Positions 16,559-25,645 of a DNA stretch of 64,000 bases are shown here, piece by piece. Position 1 is the first letter of the stretch; every line of letters starts with the position of its first letter. Source of the stretch: AWTP1-13 sp963814055 (lineage in GTDB: Bacteria > Pseudomonadota > Alphaproteobacteria > Rhizobiales > Hyphomicrobiaceae); NCBI GenBank assembly GCA_963814055.1, contig CAWFBJ010000013.1, positions 124,001 to 188,000 of the forward strand, read 5' to 3'. The position numbers and the translations under genes are program-made. The notes beneath the pieces are model-generated. The model saw nothing but the letters and a program-made list of their open reading frames with translations. It made no database searches and was not told the origin of the DNA.

Positions 16559-17646
16559 TCAGGCTCCCGCCATGCCGCGCTTGACCACCATGTGCAGGAA
16601 AATCGGCGCGCCGATGATGGCCATCACCACGCCGAGCGGCAGCTCGGCCGGGCGCACCAGCATGCGCGCGAGGATGTCCGCCATCAGCACCAGGGTCGCG
16701 CCCAGCAGCGCGCTGGCCGGCAGCACGACGCGATGGTCGGGTCCCGCCAGCAGCCGCACCAGGTGCGGCACGACGATGCCGACGAAGCCGACAATGCCCG
16801 CGACGGCAACGGCTGCTCCGACCGCCGCCGACGTGACCAGCACGATCACGCGCTTGGTGCGCTCGACGTCGATGCCGAGATGAAAGGCCTCGGCCTCGCC
16901 GAGCAGCAGGCCGTTGAGGCCGCGGATCAGCCGCGGCAGGACGAGCGCAACGAGCAGCGGCGAAGGGTATGATGGCGAACACCTTGGGCCAGCTCGCGCC
17001 CGAGAGGCTGCCCAGCATCCAGAGGGTGAGGTCGCGCAGCTCGCGGTCGTCGCTGGCAGTACGCGATGAGACCCATCAAGGCGCCGTTCAGCGCGGCGAG
17101 CGCGATGCCGGCCAGCAGCAGCGTGCTGACCGCCAGCTGGCCCTGGCGGCTGACGATAGCAACCAGGATCATGGTGGTGGCGATGCCGCCGACGAATGCT
17201 GCCATCGGCAGGGCATAGGCGCCGAAGGTCTTGATCCAGGGCGCGGCCAGGCTGTTGCCGAGCGCGATGGTTGCGACCGCAGCGAGAGCGGCGCCGGACG
17301 ATACGCCGATCAGGCCGGGGTCGGCCAGCGGGTTGCGGAACATGCCCTGCATCATGGCGCCGGCGACCGCCAGCGATGCGCCGACGAACATGCCGAGCAG
17401 CAGGCGCGGCAGGCGGATGTCGATGAGCACGAGCTGCTCGCGGGCCACATCGGCCTCGTAGCGGCCGGTGAACATGGCCGACAGCACGCGCGGCAGCGAG
17501 GCCAGCGTGATGCCGGTTGCGCCAATGGAGAGCGACAAGAAGACCGCCACGCAAAGCCCGATCGCTGCGCCGCCGATCAGCAGGCGCGTGCTCGCCGACG
17601 ACTCGTCCCTGCCGATGCGGCCCTGCACCCGGAGGGCCGCCGTCAT
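16559..17646 (-). CDS. hmuU: haemin ABC transporter permease HmuU, FecCD family (two frameshifts)
   Basis: Inner-membrane permease, repaired length about 361 residues with the 10-helix FecCD pattern. Landmarks: LPRLLLGMFVGASLAVAGA, MFRNPLADPGLIGVSSGAAL, and in the C-terminal half GFVGIVVPHLVRLLAGPDHR, the loop that meets the ATPase. Breaks near 17055 (restoring ASDDRELRDLTLWMLGS) and near 16970 (restoring SPLLVALVLPRLIRG) are each one extra base. The ATG at 17646 overlaps the hmuT stop. Confidence 0.82.
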
Positions 17647-18588
17647 TGCGGGGCGCTCCCGGCCTTGCCGATCAGATCCGGGTAGAACTTGGCCATCAGG
17701 TCGCGCGCGGCAGCCGGCGCCCGCGGGCCGAAGCCCAGCAGTATACAGGCCGTCCACCATGATGATGCGCTTGGCAGCGCCGGCGGGAGTCGATTGCACG
17801 CCCTTCAGCCCGGAGAGCTGTGACAGGTCGTGACCGTCCTTGTCGCTGGAGCGCCGCATCGCGACGATCACGTCCGGCGCCAGCTCGACGATCGCCTCGT
17901 CGGGCAGCGGCCGGAAGCCGGTCACGTCATCGGCCACATTCTTTGCGCCGGCGAGCTTGAGGATCGCGTCCGCGCTGGTGTTCTGCCCGCCGACCATCAC
18001 GCGGCCGTTCTGCACGGCCAGCACGAACAGGGCGCGCAGGGGACGGCCGACCTTGGCCCGCCAATCGGCCAGCACCTTGAAATCGTCCATCACCTTCTGC
18101 ACGAGCTTCTCGCCCTCGGCCTCGGCTCCGACGACCTTGGCGACGAGGCGCACCTTGCCGACGATTGCCTCCGCCGAGCTCTTGTCGGTCACCTCGACGT
18201 AAGGCACGCTGGTCGCCTTCAGAGTCTTGACGACCTCCGGCGGGCCTGAGCCCTCCGACGCCAGACGACAGGTCGCGCCGACCGAGATGACGCCTTCGCT
18301 CGACAGCGCGCGCATGTAGCCGACGCTCTTCTTCTCCTTCAGGGCTTCGGGCGGAAACTGGCTGGTGGTGTCGACGCCGACGACGCGATTGCCCGCACCC
18401 AGCGCGTAGAGGATCTCCGTCACGTCGCCTCCGATCGACAGGATGCGCGAAGCGTCGGTGACCGTGACGTTGCGGCCGCCGCCGTCGACGACCGTGACCT
18501 CTGCGGCAGCCGCTAACATTGCCGGGGCCATCGTGGCCGCCAGCAGGAACGTGCGAGCCAATGCTGCGCCAGCTTTGAAGCCGAGCAT
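17643..18588 (-). CDS. hmuT: haemin-binding periplasmic protein HmuT (one frameshift)
   Basis: Periplasmic haem receptor of about 314 residues. A signal peptide ends near MLAAAAEVTVVD; then RILSIGGDVTEILYALG, DTTSQFPPEALK and SVGYMRALSSEGV are typical of the HmuT/BhuT group, where a conserved Tyr in the GYMR region ligates haem. One extra A near 17746 (GLY to LLGFGPRAP) breaks the last 35 residues; the repaired end overlaps the hmuU start by four bases. Confidence 0.85.
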
Positions 18589-18600
18589 CTGTCCTGCCTT

Positions 18601-18777
18601 TCACTTGGTCAGGATCAGCTTGCCGCTGGCGGTGATGCGCAAGCGATAGTCCTGTCCGCCGTGCTCGAGGATGGCCTCGCGCTCGCCGGCAAGCAGCTCG
18701 CTCACCTTGAGCCGGCGCGGCCTGGCCTGAGGGGATGCCTCGGATTCGTCTTCACGCGGCTCGTCGCTCACCGGCAT
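18601..18777 (-). CDS. hemP: haemin uptake protein HemP
   Basis: 58-residue protein whose C-terminal half is the HemP signature: RLKVSELLAGEREAILEHGG, then DYRLRITASGKLILTK. HemP homologues lie at the head of haem-uptake loci in many proteobacteria and have been implicated in activating receptor expression. The ATG at 18777 is preferred; an upstream in-frame ATG at 18852 would lie inside the palindromic operator. The hmuTUV genes follow 12 bp downstream. Confidence 0.85.
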   Translation of the reverse strand: MPVSDEPREDESEASPQARPRRLKVSELLAGEREAILEHGGQDYRLRITASGKLILTK

Positions 18778-18840
18778 TCGGCCTGATCTTTCGTCTAGGT
18801 GTTGCTCGAACGCTTCGCTGCGTCGGAGAACGGAAGATAT

Positions 18841-18861
18841 TGTTGACTGCATAAGTCAACA
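18841..18861. promoter_or_regulatory. TGA-N9-TCA palindrome (IRO-like operator) between hemP and hmuR
   Basis: TGTTGACT, five bases, AGTCAACA: a perfect 8-bp inverted repeat that contains TGA-N9-TCA, the published core of the rhizobial iron-responsive (IRO) box bound by RirA. It sits 63 bp before hemP and 142 bp before hmuR, placed to control both divergent units. The palindrome is seen; the regulator is inferred. Confidence 0.6.
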
Positions 18862-19003
18862 AACATTACTTTTGCAAGCCCTCTCGAAAACGGGATGGGA
18901 GAACTCGGACGTTGTGTGTCCGAGCAACAGCAAGCCCGCCAGGTAGCGCACCCCGCGCTCGTCAGCCAGCTAGCCATCGTTCTGGAACAGCTGGCATGGG
19001 GAC

Positions 19004-21322
19004 GTGCGCATGTACGGATGTGAGGTAAGATGTCTGCAGGGTGGCGCCAGCCGGCAGCAGCGTCGGAAACCGGCGCTCGCGGGCGACGCCCGGTTCGCAA
19101 GCAGGGCATTCCTGCTGTGGGGATGCACAGCAATAGCACTGACACTTTCCGTCGAGGCTTTTGCACAGGGCACGACATTGCCGCCGGTGACGGTGGAGGG
19201 TAAGGCTCCGAAGGCGACGAAGAAGGCCGCGCCGAAGTCTGCGCCGCAAACTGCGCCGCAAGAGCAGGCTGCCGAGCCAGCGCGGCAACCCGAGACGGCC
19301 GAGGCGCGAGACAAGGCGCGGAGCGAGGCGGTCTATTCCACGCCGGCTGCCGTCAGCACGTCCGGTAAGAGCGAAGTCGGCACCTTTGGCCAAGTCGATA
19401 CCGGTGATGTGCTGCGCTCCATGCCAGGAACGTACACGCGAGAAAGCCCACAGAATGCGGGGGTAGCCGTCAATATTCGCGGATTTGAGGGCTCAGGCCG
19501 CGTCAACATGATGATCGATGGCGTGCGGCAGAACTTCCGCTTCACCGGCCACGAGGCGCAGGGCTTTGCCTATGTCGATCCGGCCCTGATTGCCGGCGTC
19601 GACGTGGCGCGCGGAGCCGTGTCCACGGCCGGCGGTGCGGGCGCGCTGGTTGGCACCACCAACCTGCGCACCCTCGACGTGGATGACATCATCAAGCCCG
19701 GCCAGAAGGCCGGCGCGTTGACCACGCTCACCTACGGCACCAATGGCGTAGGTTGGCAGGAGATGCTCGCTGCGGGTGTCACCAATGGCAGTATCGGCAT
19801 TGCCGGCGCCATCAGCCACCGCGAGCCCAACAACTATAGGAACGGCGACGGTGTCACGGTGCCCTTCACCACGCAGGATCTGGTTTCAGGTTTGTTCAAG
19901 ATGAACCTGGCGCTGTCGTCCGAGCAGACCCTGAAGCTCGGCGCGCAGTTCTACGACAACGACTTCTTCGCGAACTCCTATTTTCAGAACGTCGAGCGCG
20001 ACACCTATACCCTGAACTACGCTTACAAGCCGCACAACAACCCGCTGATCGATTTCGCGCTGAACGCGTACGTGAACCAGGTGCGCATGGAATATTTCCA
20101 TGACGCCACGCCGACGGTCGGTCCGGGTAACCCGCTTGGCTCAGCGGCAGGTCGTGTCATCAAGGACAGCGGCAAGGGCTTCGACGCCACCAACACGTCG
20201 CGGTTCGCTCTCGGCGGTATCCGGGTGGCGGCGACCTACGGCTACGAGCGTTTCTTTGACGACGTGGACACCTTCAACAGGGATCCGATCAATTCGAAGA
20301 ACGGCGGCGGAGTTAATCCAGCCGGCGAAGCGACGATCGCTGGTGCCTTTTCGCAGACCACGTTCTCCTACGGCATCTTCGATCTGATCGCGGGCCTGCG
20401 ATATGACACCTACCAGCTCGATGGGAGTTTCACGGCACAGGCGGGGAACCCCTTGAAGCTGCCGGTGGGTCAATACAGCTTGGATCAATCCGAAGGACGC
20501 TTCAATCCGAAGCTAACGCTGGCAGCGCAGGTGTTGCCCTGGCTTCAGCCCTACGTGAGCTACGGGGAAGCGTTCAGGGCTCCAACGATCACCGAGACGA
20601 TGCTTGGCGGCAGCCACCCCGGCGGCGGCCTCGCCGGATTTGCACCCAATCCCTTCCTCGAGCCCGAGGTTCAGAAAGGCTGGGAGTTCGGTGTGAACAT
20701 CAAGCAGGACCGGCTCTTCACCAGCCGCGACTCGTTCCGCTTCAAGGCCGTCTACTTCGACATGGACGTAGAGAATTACGTCACGGGATGCGTTGCCCCA
20801 CCGAGCCCGTTCTTGTTTTTCTGCAACGCATCCGGCACGGCGCAGGTCCGGGGCGTCGAGCTGCAAGGCATGTATGATGCCGGGGGCGCATTCGCGGGTC
20901 TAAGCTACACTTACACGGACACGAACGTGCCCACACAAATTGATGGCCTGGGTGCACACAGCTATCTGCCCGAGCATGTGCTGGTCGCCACTGGCGGCTT
21001 GCGCTTCTTGGATCAGAGGCTGACCGTGGGTGCTCGGGTGTCGTACAACTCCGAGAGCGATGTGGGCTCCGCCAATGTTCCCAGTCCGTATGCCTCCCGG
21101 TTTATGCCGGGCTACACGTTGGTTGACCTGTTCACCAGCTACAAGTTCGACAGCGGGTTGGAGATCGGCGCAACTGTGATCAATCTGTTCGATTTGGACT
21201 ACACGCCCGCGCTGTCGACACCTCTGACGGCCGCGACGGGCTGTTTCGGCACCAACGCTCCCGGCTGCAACGACTCGGGTCGCGGGCGAACGGTTCTGTT
21301 CACGGCCAAGGCCCAGTTCTAA
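19004..21322 (+). CDS. hmuR: TonB-dependent haem receptor HmuR/BhuR
   Basis: Outer-membrane receptor, 772 residues from the GTG at 19004 (ATG at 19010 also possible). Signal peptide around residues 35-54 (SRAFLLWGCTAIALTLSVEA); the long N-terminus before it hints that a later start may be used. A Lys/Ala/Pro-rich linker precedes the plug domain (about 120-230: VAVNIRGFEGSGRVNMMIDG). The barrel carries the haem-receptor FRAP motif (GEAFRAPTITETM), a His in GGSHPGGG and NPFLEPE in place of NPNL, and ends in the usual aromatic residue (AKAQF). Unlike its neighbours, its frame is unbroken. Divergent from hemP. Confidence 0.9.
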   Translation: MRMYGCEVRCLQGGASRQQRRKPALAGDARFASRAFLLWGCTAIALTLSVEAFAQGTTLPPVTVEGKAPKATKKAAPKSAPQTAPQEQAAEPARQPETAEARDKARSEAVYSTPAAVSTSGKSEVGTFGQVDTGDVLRSMPGTYTRESPQNAGVAVNIRGFEGSGRVNMMIDGVRQNFRFTGHEAQGFAYVDPALIAGVDVARGAVSTAGGAGALVGTTNLRTLDVDDIIKPGQKAGALTTLTYGTNGVGWQEMLAAGVTNGSIGIAGAISHREPNNYRNGDGVTVPFTTQDLVSGLFKMNLALSSEQTLKLGAQFYDNDFFANSYFQNVERDTYTLNYAYKPHNNPLIDFALNAYVNQVRMEYFHDATPTVGPGNPLGSAAGRVIKDSGKGFDATNTSRFALGGIRVAATYGYERFFDDVDTFNRDPINSKNGGGVNPAGEATIAGAFSQTTFSYGIFDLIAGLRYDTYQLDGSFTAQAGNPLKLPVGQYSLDQSEGRFNPKLTLAAQVLPWLQPYVSYGEAFRAPTITETMLGGSHPGGGLAGFAPNPFLEPEVQKGWEFGVNIKQDRLFTSRDSFRFKAVYFDMDVENYVTGCVAPPSPFLFFCNASGTAQVRGVELQGMYDAGGAFAGLSYTYTDTNVPTQIDGLGAHSYLPEHVLVATGGLRFLDQRLTVGARVSYNSESDVGSANVPSPYASRFMPGYTLVDLFTSYKFDSGLEIGATVINLFDLDYTPALSTPLTAATGCFGTNAPGCNDSGRGRTVLFTAKAQF

Positions 21323-21423
21323 GGCCCGCGCCAGCGAAAGAAGGATTCCGCATCTCGCGCTAAAGCGGAAGAAAAGAGTCGACAAACACGCCAGTCCAAC
21401 CCCAAGGCTTCCCGGGGTCGGCA

Positions 21424-21480
21424 GCGGGGCGGCGGGCCGGATCCGTCAAGGCAGTCCCGTGACCGGACGCGCCGCCCCGC
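21424..21480 (+). other. long-range 11-bp hairpin between hmuR and the haem monooxygenase gene
   Basis: GCGGGGCGGCG (21424-21434) pairs perfectly with CGCCGCCCCGC (21470-21480); the 35-nt loop includes a further CCGG pair. No T-run follows, so it is not a classic terminator. It ends 39 nt before the next start codon and could separate or couple expression of receptor and enzyme. Confidence 0.4.
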
Positions 21481-21519
21481 GCACCAGCTTGAATGGCTCG
21501 AGGCCAAGGAGAAACGACG

Positions 21520-21868
21520 ATGTTCATAGCCATGAACCGGTTCAAGGTTCTGAAGGACAGCACGGCCGGATTTCGAGAACGTCTGGTTCAGCCGCGAGAG
21601 CTATCTGCACGAGCTGCCGGGCTTCATTTCCTTCCATTTGCTGCGCGGGCCGGAGCGCGAGGACCACGTGCTCTATTCCTCGCACACCATGTGGCGCAGC
21701 TACGCCGATTTCGAGGGCTGGACCAAGTCGGAGGCGTTCCGCAAGGCGCACGCACGCGCCGGCAACAACCAGAAGCCGACGACGCTGGGGCATCCCGAGT
21801 TCGAAGGCTTCCATGTGCTGCAAGAGGTGACGTCCGACGGTGCGGTGCGCCGTATGGCGGCGGAATGA
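21520..21868 (+). CDS. IsdG-type haem-degrading monooxygenase, HmuD/HmuQ-like (one frameshift)
   Basis: Antibiotic-biosynthesis-monooxygenase fold of about 115 residues, close to Bradyrhizobium HmuQ/HmuD, which open haem and release iron. Starts MFIAMNRFKVLKDSTAG; removing one T from the TTT at about 21571 restores FENVWFSRESYLHELPGF, then GFISFHLLRGPEREDHVLY and WTKSEAFRKAHARAG. AAGGAG lies upstream of the ATG. It precedes hutX by 13 bp in the same operon and follows hmuR. Confidence 0.8.
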
Positions 21869-21881
21869 GCGGGAGAGCCGC

Positions 21882-22403
21882 ATGAGCGAGACCGCTGCGG
21901 CGGAGCGTCCGCCACTTGCCGAGCGGCTGAAGCAGAACGCCGACGGCATTCTGGAGCAGATCGCCCGCGACTACGGGGTGAGCACGTTCGATGTCGTGCA
22001 CGCGCTGCCCGAGGAGCATCGCGCAATCCTGCCGGGCTCAAGGTTCGAGGAGGTGCTGCAGGCCTTGACCGCGCTGGGGCGAGGTGCTGTTCATCGTGCA
22101 CACGCCCGATATCGTGCTGGAGTGCGCAGGCAGCGATCCCGCCGGGCACTTTCGGGCGCGGCTATTTCAATCTGCACGGCGACAGCCCGATCGGCGGGCA
22201 CATCCAGGCGGAGAACTGCAAGCACATCGTGTTCGTCAGCCGTCCGTTCATGGGCCGGCCGTCGCGCTCGCTGCAGTTCTTCAACGGCGCCGGCGAAGCC
22301 ATGTTCAAGATCTTCGTGCGCCGGGACAAGGAGCGCAATCTGCTGCAGCGAGCAGGTGGCGCGCTTCGATGCGCTGCGCACGGCGCTGATTGGCACAGGC
22401 TGA
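21882..22403 (+). CDS. hutX: haem utilisation cytosolic carrier HutX/HuvX (three frameshifts)
   Basis: Cytoplasmic haem-binding protein of about 172 residues that passes imported haem to the degrading enzyme. The N-terminal half reads DGILEQIARDYGVSTFDVVH; GYFNLHGDSPIGGHIQAENC and VFVSRPFMGRPSRSLQFFN are HutX hallmarks. Three single-base insertions are needed: in the GGGG at 22076-22079, near 22153, and near 22351 (restoring EQVARFDALRTALIG). Last gene of the hmuR operon, converging with the aldo/keto reductase. Confidence 0.78.
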   Translation: MSETAAAERPPLAERLKQNADGILEQIARDYGVSTFDVVHALPEEHRAILPGSRFEEVLQALTALGRGAVHRAHARYRAGVRRQRSRRALSGAAISICTATARSAGTSRRRTASTSCSSAVRSWAGRRARCSSSTAPAKPCSRSSCAGTRSAICCSEQVARFDALRTALIGTG

Positions 22404-22435
22404 CGCGTGTTGGCGCGCCGTTCGCAGCACGGCCC

Positions 22436-23372
22436 TCAAAGTTCATCCCAGTAAGCGGCCATGCGCTTGCGCTGAGCCGCGTCCGGCAAACGGCCGATGC
22501 CCGCGGCGACGTTGTCGCGTGCGTGGTCCGGCTTGGCGGTGGCGGGGATCACGCATGTCACTGCCGCGTGGCCCAGAATGTATTTCAGAACGAACTGGCT
22601 CCAGGTGGCGCAGTCGAACTCGGACACCCATGCGGGTAGCGCCTTGCCGCGCACGCGTCTGAAAAGCGAGCCGCTGTCGAACGGGCGGTTGATGATGACG
22701 GCCACGCCGCTTTCGGCCGCGAGCGGCAGCAGCCTCGTTTCGGCTGCGCGCACGTTGATGGAATAGGCGAACTGCAGGAAATCGACGCGTTCGGTTGTGA
22801 TGATCGCCGCCAGCTCATCGAGCGCGGGCACGGTGTAGTGCGTGAGGCCGATGTAGCGGATGCGTTTCTGGTCTTTCCAGCCGCGCAGGGTGCGCAGGTG
22901 TGTGCGCCAGTCGACCAGGTTGTGGATCTGCATGAGGTCGATAGGGCCGCGCATCTTGGCGGCGGACTCGGTCATCTGCCGGATGCCGGCCGCCTCGCCG
23001 GTGGTCCACACCTTGGTGGCGCGGAAGGCCTTATCGTGGGCCTTCATGTCATCGAGCAGGGCGCCGACGACGGCTTCGGCGCGTCCATACATCGGGGACG
23101 AGTCCACCACCGTGCCGCCGGCGTCGAACAGCACGCGCAGCACCTCCTTGCGCTGGTCCATCTCGGCCGGCGTCTGGGCGATGTCGAACGTCTGCCAGGT
23201 GCCGATGCCGACAACCGGCAGCGGCGCGTCGCTTTGCGGAATGGGACGCGTGAGCATGATCGGGCTCGCTTGATCGGCGGGAATTAATGACAGCAGGGCG
23301 GCCGCTGCCGCCGGGGTGCTGACGGCAGCCGACACTTGCACAAAATCACGGCGGGGTGTGGGCCTTGGTCAT
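22436..23372 (-). CDS. Tat-exported aldo/keto reductase (frameshift in the signal peptide)
   Basis: About 311 residues. The AKR barrel is clear: MYGRAEAVVGALL (with the catalytic Tyr), KVWTTGEAAG and IDLMQIHNLVDWRTHL. The in-frame start at 23341 gives an odd N-terminus, but dropping one C from the GCCC run near 23360 joins ATG 23372 to TPRRDFVQVSAAVS followed by a hydrophobic stretch, a twin-arginine signal peptide. Exported AKRs are known in this group. Substrate unknown. It converges with hutX, so it is not part of the haem operon. Confidence 0.75.
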
Positions 23373-23582
23373 TGCGAAGTACCTGGCGCGCGATGTGACC
23401 GAAGCAAGGGCAGCGGGCGCGCAGTTGTGATGCTGCATTCGTTGGGGCAGGCAGCCGGGGCCCAATAACAGGCCGATTGCAGGCAGGTACGGAATTTATT
23501 GCACCTAGTGCTTCGTTTCGCTCGAACAATTCAGTGTTCAAAGCGTTGTGCGCAGGACTAGAAGTAGAAATGGAGATTACTG

Positions 23583-23843
23583 ATGAAACTCATCGCACAA
23601 GCAGCTTTCGGCGCAGCCATGTTGGCCCTGACTGCCGGCTCAGCTTCAGCTGCTGTTATCTGCAATGAAGATGGCGACTGCTGGCGCGTGAAAGAGCAGC
23701 GCAACTACGAGCCTTCCCTGAAGCTCCGCGTCATGCCGGATGATTGGAAGTGGCAGGACAACGAGAAGGATAGGTATCGCTGGCGCGATTCCGGCCGCGG
23801 TAACGGCTACTATCGCAGTGGCGTCTGGGTCGAGATCAACTAA
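23583..23843 (+). CDS. small exported protein, unknown function
   Basis: 86 residues with a clean signal peptide (KLIAQAAFGAAMLALTAG, cleavage after SASA). The mature part begins AVICNEDGDCWRVKEQRNYE, whose two cysteines could form a disulfide, and is rich in Trp, Arg and Tyr. It is a single-gene unit: AGAAATGGAGAT leads into the ATG and an intrinsic terminator follows. Similar short CNEDGDCW proteins occur in rhizobial relatives as far as I recall; the role is unknown. Confidence 0.7.
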   Translation: MKLIAQAAFGAAMLALTAGSASAAVICNEDGDCWRVKEQRNYEPSLKLRVMPDDWKWQDNEKDRYRWRDSGRGNGYYRSGVWVEIN

Positions 23844-23867
23844 GCACCTTATGCCTTCGTAACGGAG

Positions 23868-23893
23868 AAGCCGCTCATCGAGGGCGGTTTTTT
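23868..23893 (+). terminator. intrinsic terminator of the small exported protein gene
   Basis: AAGCCGC (23868-23874) pairs with GCGGTTT (23884-23890), one G-U, followed by a run of six T ending at 23893. It starts 25 bp after the stop codon. Confidence 0.75.
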
Positions 23894-23956
23894 CTTGCCG
23901 ACACAGCGGATCTGGCGCGCCGCGACAGGGTGATCGTACGGCGTTCTTAGCGATGC

Positions 23957-24031
23957 TGGTGCCGGCTGAGGGGATTGAACCCCCGACCTTCGGTTTACAA
24001 AACCGCTGCTCTACCGCTGAGCTAAGCCGGC
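23957..24031 (-). tRNA. tRNA-Thr(TGT)
   Basis: On the minus strand the acceptor GCCGGCT pairs with AGCCGGC and CCA is encoded. The D-arm AGCTCAGCGGTAGAGC, the anticodon loop TTTGTAA (anticodon TGT, reading ACA) and the T-loop GGTTCAATCC are all standard. 75 nt including CCA. No integrase or att-like repeat is next to it. Confidence 0.95.
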
Positions 24032-24147
24032 AAAGGCGCTATTTCTGCCAGGACTGTGCACGTCGGGAACCCCATATCACTGTTCGTTCCTCGTTCGCAA
24101 CGCCGCTTCTCCTCGGCTTCCGCGAGCCCAGCTGGCGGGCGTCTTCT

Positions 24148-24372
24148 TCACCCCTCCAGGATGGCGACAGTCTGTCCCTCGGTAACAGCGTCGCCCTCTT
24201 TCACCAGGACGTCCGCGATCTTGCCGCCGTCTGGAACGACAATGGGGATTTCCATCTTCATGGATTCCAGGATGATGATCGGATCGTCCTGGGCGATGAG
24301 GTCGCCGGGCTTGACCAGCACCTTCCAAACGGCTCCGGTTATCTCGGTCTTGATCTCTGTCTTTGCCATCAT
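24148..24372 (-). CDS. biotin/lipoyl carrier domain protein (small biotin carboxyl carrier)
   Basis: 74-residue stand-alone biotinyl domain. The biotin-accepting lysine is K39 in ESMKMEIPI, and the hammerhead fold is marked by GAVWKVLVKPGDLI and VLVKEGDAVTEGQTVAIL. Such free-standing carriers work with separate biotin carboxylase and carboxyltransferase subunits; none is adjacent, so its partner enzyme is elsewhere. ATG 24372 or 24369 are equally good starts. The next gene upstream is the AraC regulator, 121 bp away. Confidence 0.85.
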   Translation of the reverse strand: MMAKTEIKTEITGAVWKVLVKPGDLIAQDDPIIILESMKMEIPIVVPDGGKIADVLVKEGDAVTEGQTVAILEG

Positions 24373-24493
24373 TCTCCCCAGGTCCCCTGCGCTTCGGCAA
24401 ACAGGCTGGCGTGTAAGGCACCGGCCTGGAACAAGTCGTAACGCAGCATCGTGAGCCGCGCCGCACTATTGCACGACCGCCGAACAAGCGGGG

Positions 24494-25459
24494 TCATGCT
24501 CCGGCAGCACGCGCATCACGCCAGCGCGCAGGCGGCAGGCCGAATTCGCGCTTGAAGGCCCGGTTGAAGGCCACCTCCAAATCGTAACCGACCGCGTGTG
24601 CGATCTGGGCGATGGTTCCCCGGCCTTCCTGCAATTTTTCCTTGGCCATGTGCAGCCGCCAGTACGTCAGGTAGCGAATCGGCGGCATGCCGACGAGCGC
24701 GGCGAACCGCTCGTTGAAGGCGCTGCGCGAGAGAGCCACCTCGGCCGCGAGCATCTCGGCGGTCCAGGGCGCGGCGATCCGGCTGTGCAGCAGCGCGAGG
24801 GCGCGACCGACATAGGGGTCCTTCAGTCCCTTGAGCCAGCCGGTTTGCGCATCATCGAGCGTCGAGGCGTAGTTGCGTACCGCCTCGACGAAAAGCAGTT
24901 CCGACAGCCGTGACATGACGCTCGACGAAGCGAACTTGCCTTCGGCAAGCTCGCGCGCCGCGAACTTCACCGAGGCTTCGACCCAGTCGCGCGACGTGCC
25001 CTGGCGCACATCGATCTTGAGGACCGGGGGCAGCGTCGCCAGCAAGGGATTGTGCGCTTCCTCGCTGCCGAGAAAACCACACACGATATGGGTTTGCTCG
25101 CCGCCGCCGCCGTGGGCGATCCGGGCCAGTCCGCCGTCTGCGCCGGCCTGGATCAGGTCATCGGCTTTGACGGGAGCAAGGCCAGCGGCACTTCCCAGCG
25201 TATGCCCGTGATTGCGCGGCAGGATGACGATCTCGCCGGCCGCTACTTCCAACGGAGCGCTGCCTTCCAGGCCCAACAAGAGGCTGCCCTCGATGACGAA
25301 GTGATAGGCAATGAGCTGGGCGGGCGAGGTCAGGAAGGGTTTGCAGTCTTCCGGCGCGAGCTGGGCGGTCACGCACCAGGGGGCCGTGAACTGCGCGTCC
25401 AGGAATACGCCGCCTGTCAAGCGAACCGCGCGCAGTACCTCCGACAGGGGATCTAGCAT
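24494..25459 (-). CDS. AraC-family transcriptional regulator with cupin sensor domain
   Basis: 321 residues. The N-terminal two thirds is a cupin sensor of the AraC_binding_6 type (LIAYHFVIEGSLLLGLEG, then AGEIVILPRNHGHTLG). The C-terminal 100 residues carry two helix-turn-helix units: WTAEMLAAEVALSRSAFNERF and the signature IAHAVGYDLEVAFNRAFKRE. The frame is intact. It is divergent from the homocysteine methyltransferase across 186 bp, so that gene is a plausible target. Confidence 0.88.
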   Translation of the reverse strand: MLDPLSEVLRAVRLTGGVFLDAQFTAPWCVTAQLAPEDCKPFLTSPAQLIAYHFVIEGSLLLGLEGSAPLEVAAGEIVILPRNHGHTLGSAAGLAPVKADDLIQAGADGGLARIAHGGGGEQTHIVCGFLGSEEAHNPLLATLPPVLKIDVRQGTSRDWVEASVKFAARELAEGKFASSSVMSRLSELLFVEAVRNYASTLDDAQTGWLKGLKDPYVGRALALLHSRIAAPWTAEMLAAEVALSRSAFNERFAALVGMPPIRYLTYWRLHMAKEKLQEGRGTIAQIAHAVGYDLEVAFNRAFKREFGLPPARWRDARAAGA

Positions 25460-25645
25460 GCGTCTGCTTTGGCCGATCGATCAATTCGTCAAGCGGGTCG
25501 GTCATTCGCCCGCTGCCGTATCCGGCCTATCTACGCCGCCAAGGCCTCGGTCGCCAAGTGGTGGCTAAAATCAGACAGCTTACACTGAGCAAATCGGTAT
25601 TCGGACCACAACCGGCATCTGGACCATTGGAAGCGAGCGAAGACC

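Noticed and set aside
23957..24031. tRNA-Thr as an integration site for a genomic island
   Set aside because: No integrase and no repeat of the tRNA 3' end was seen nearby; flanking genes look ordinary.
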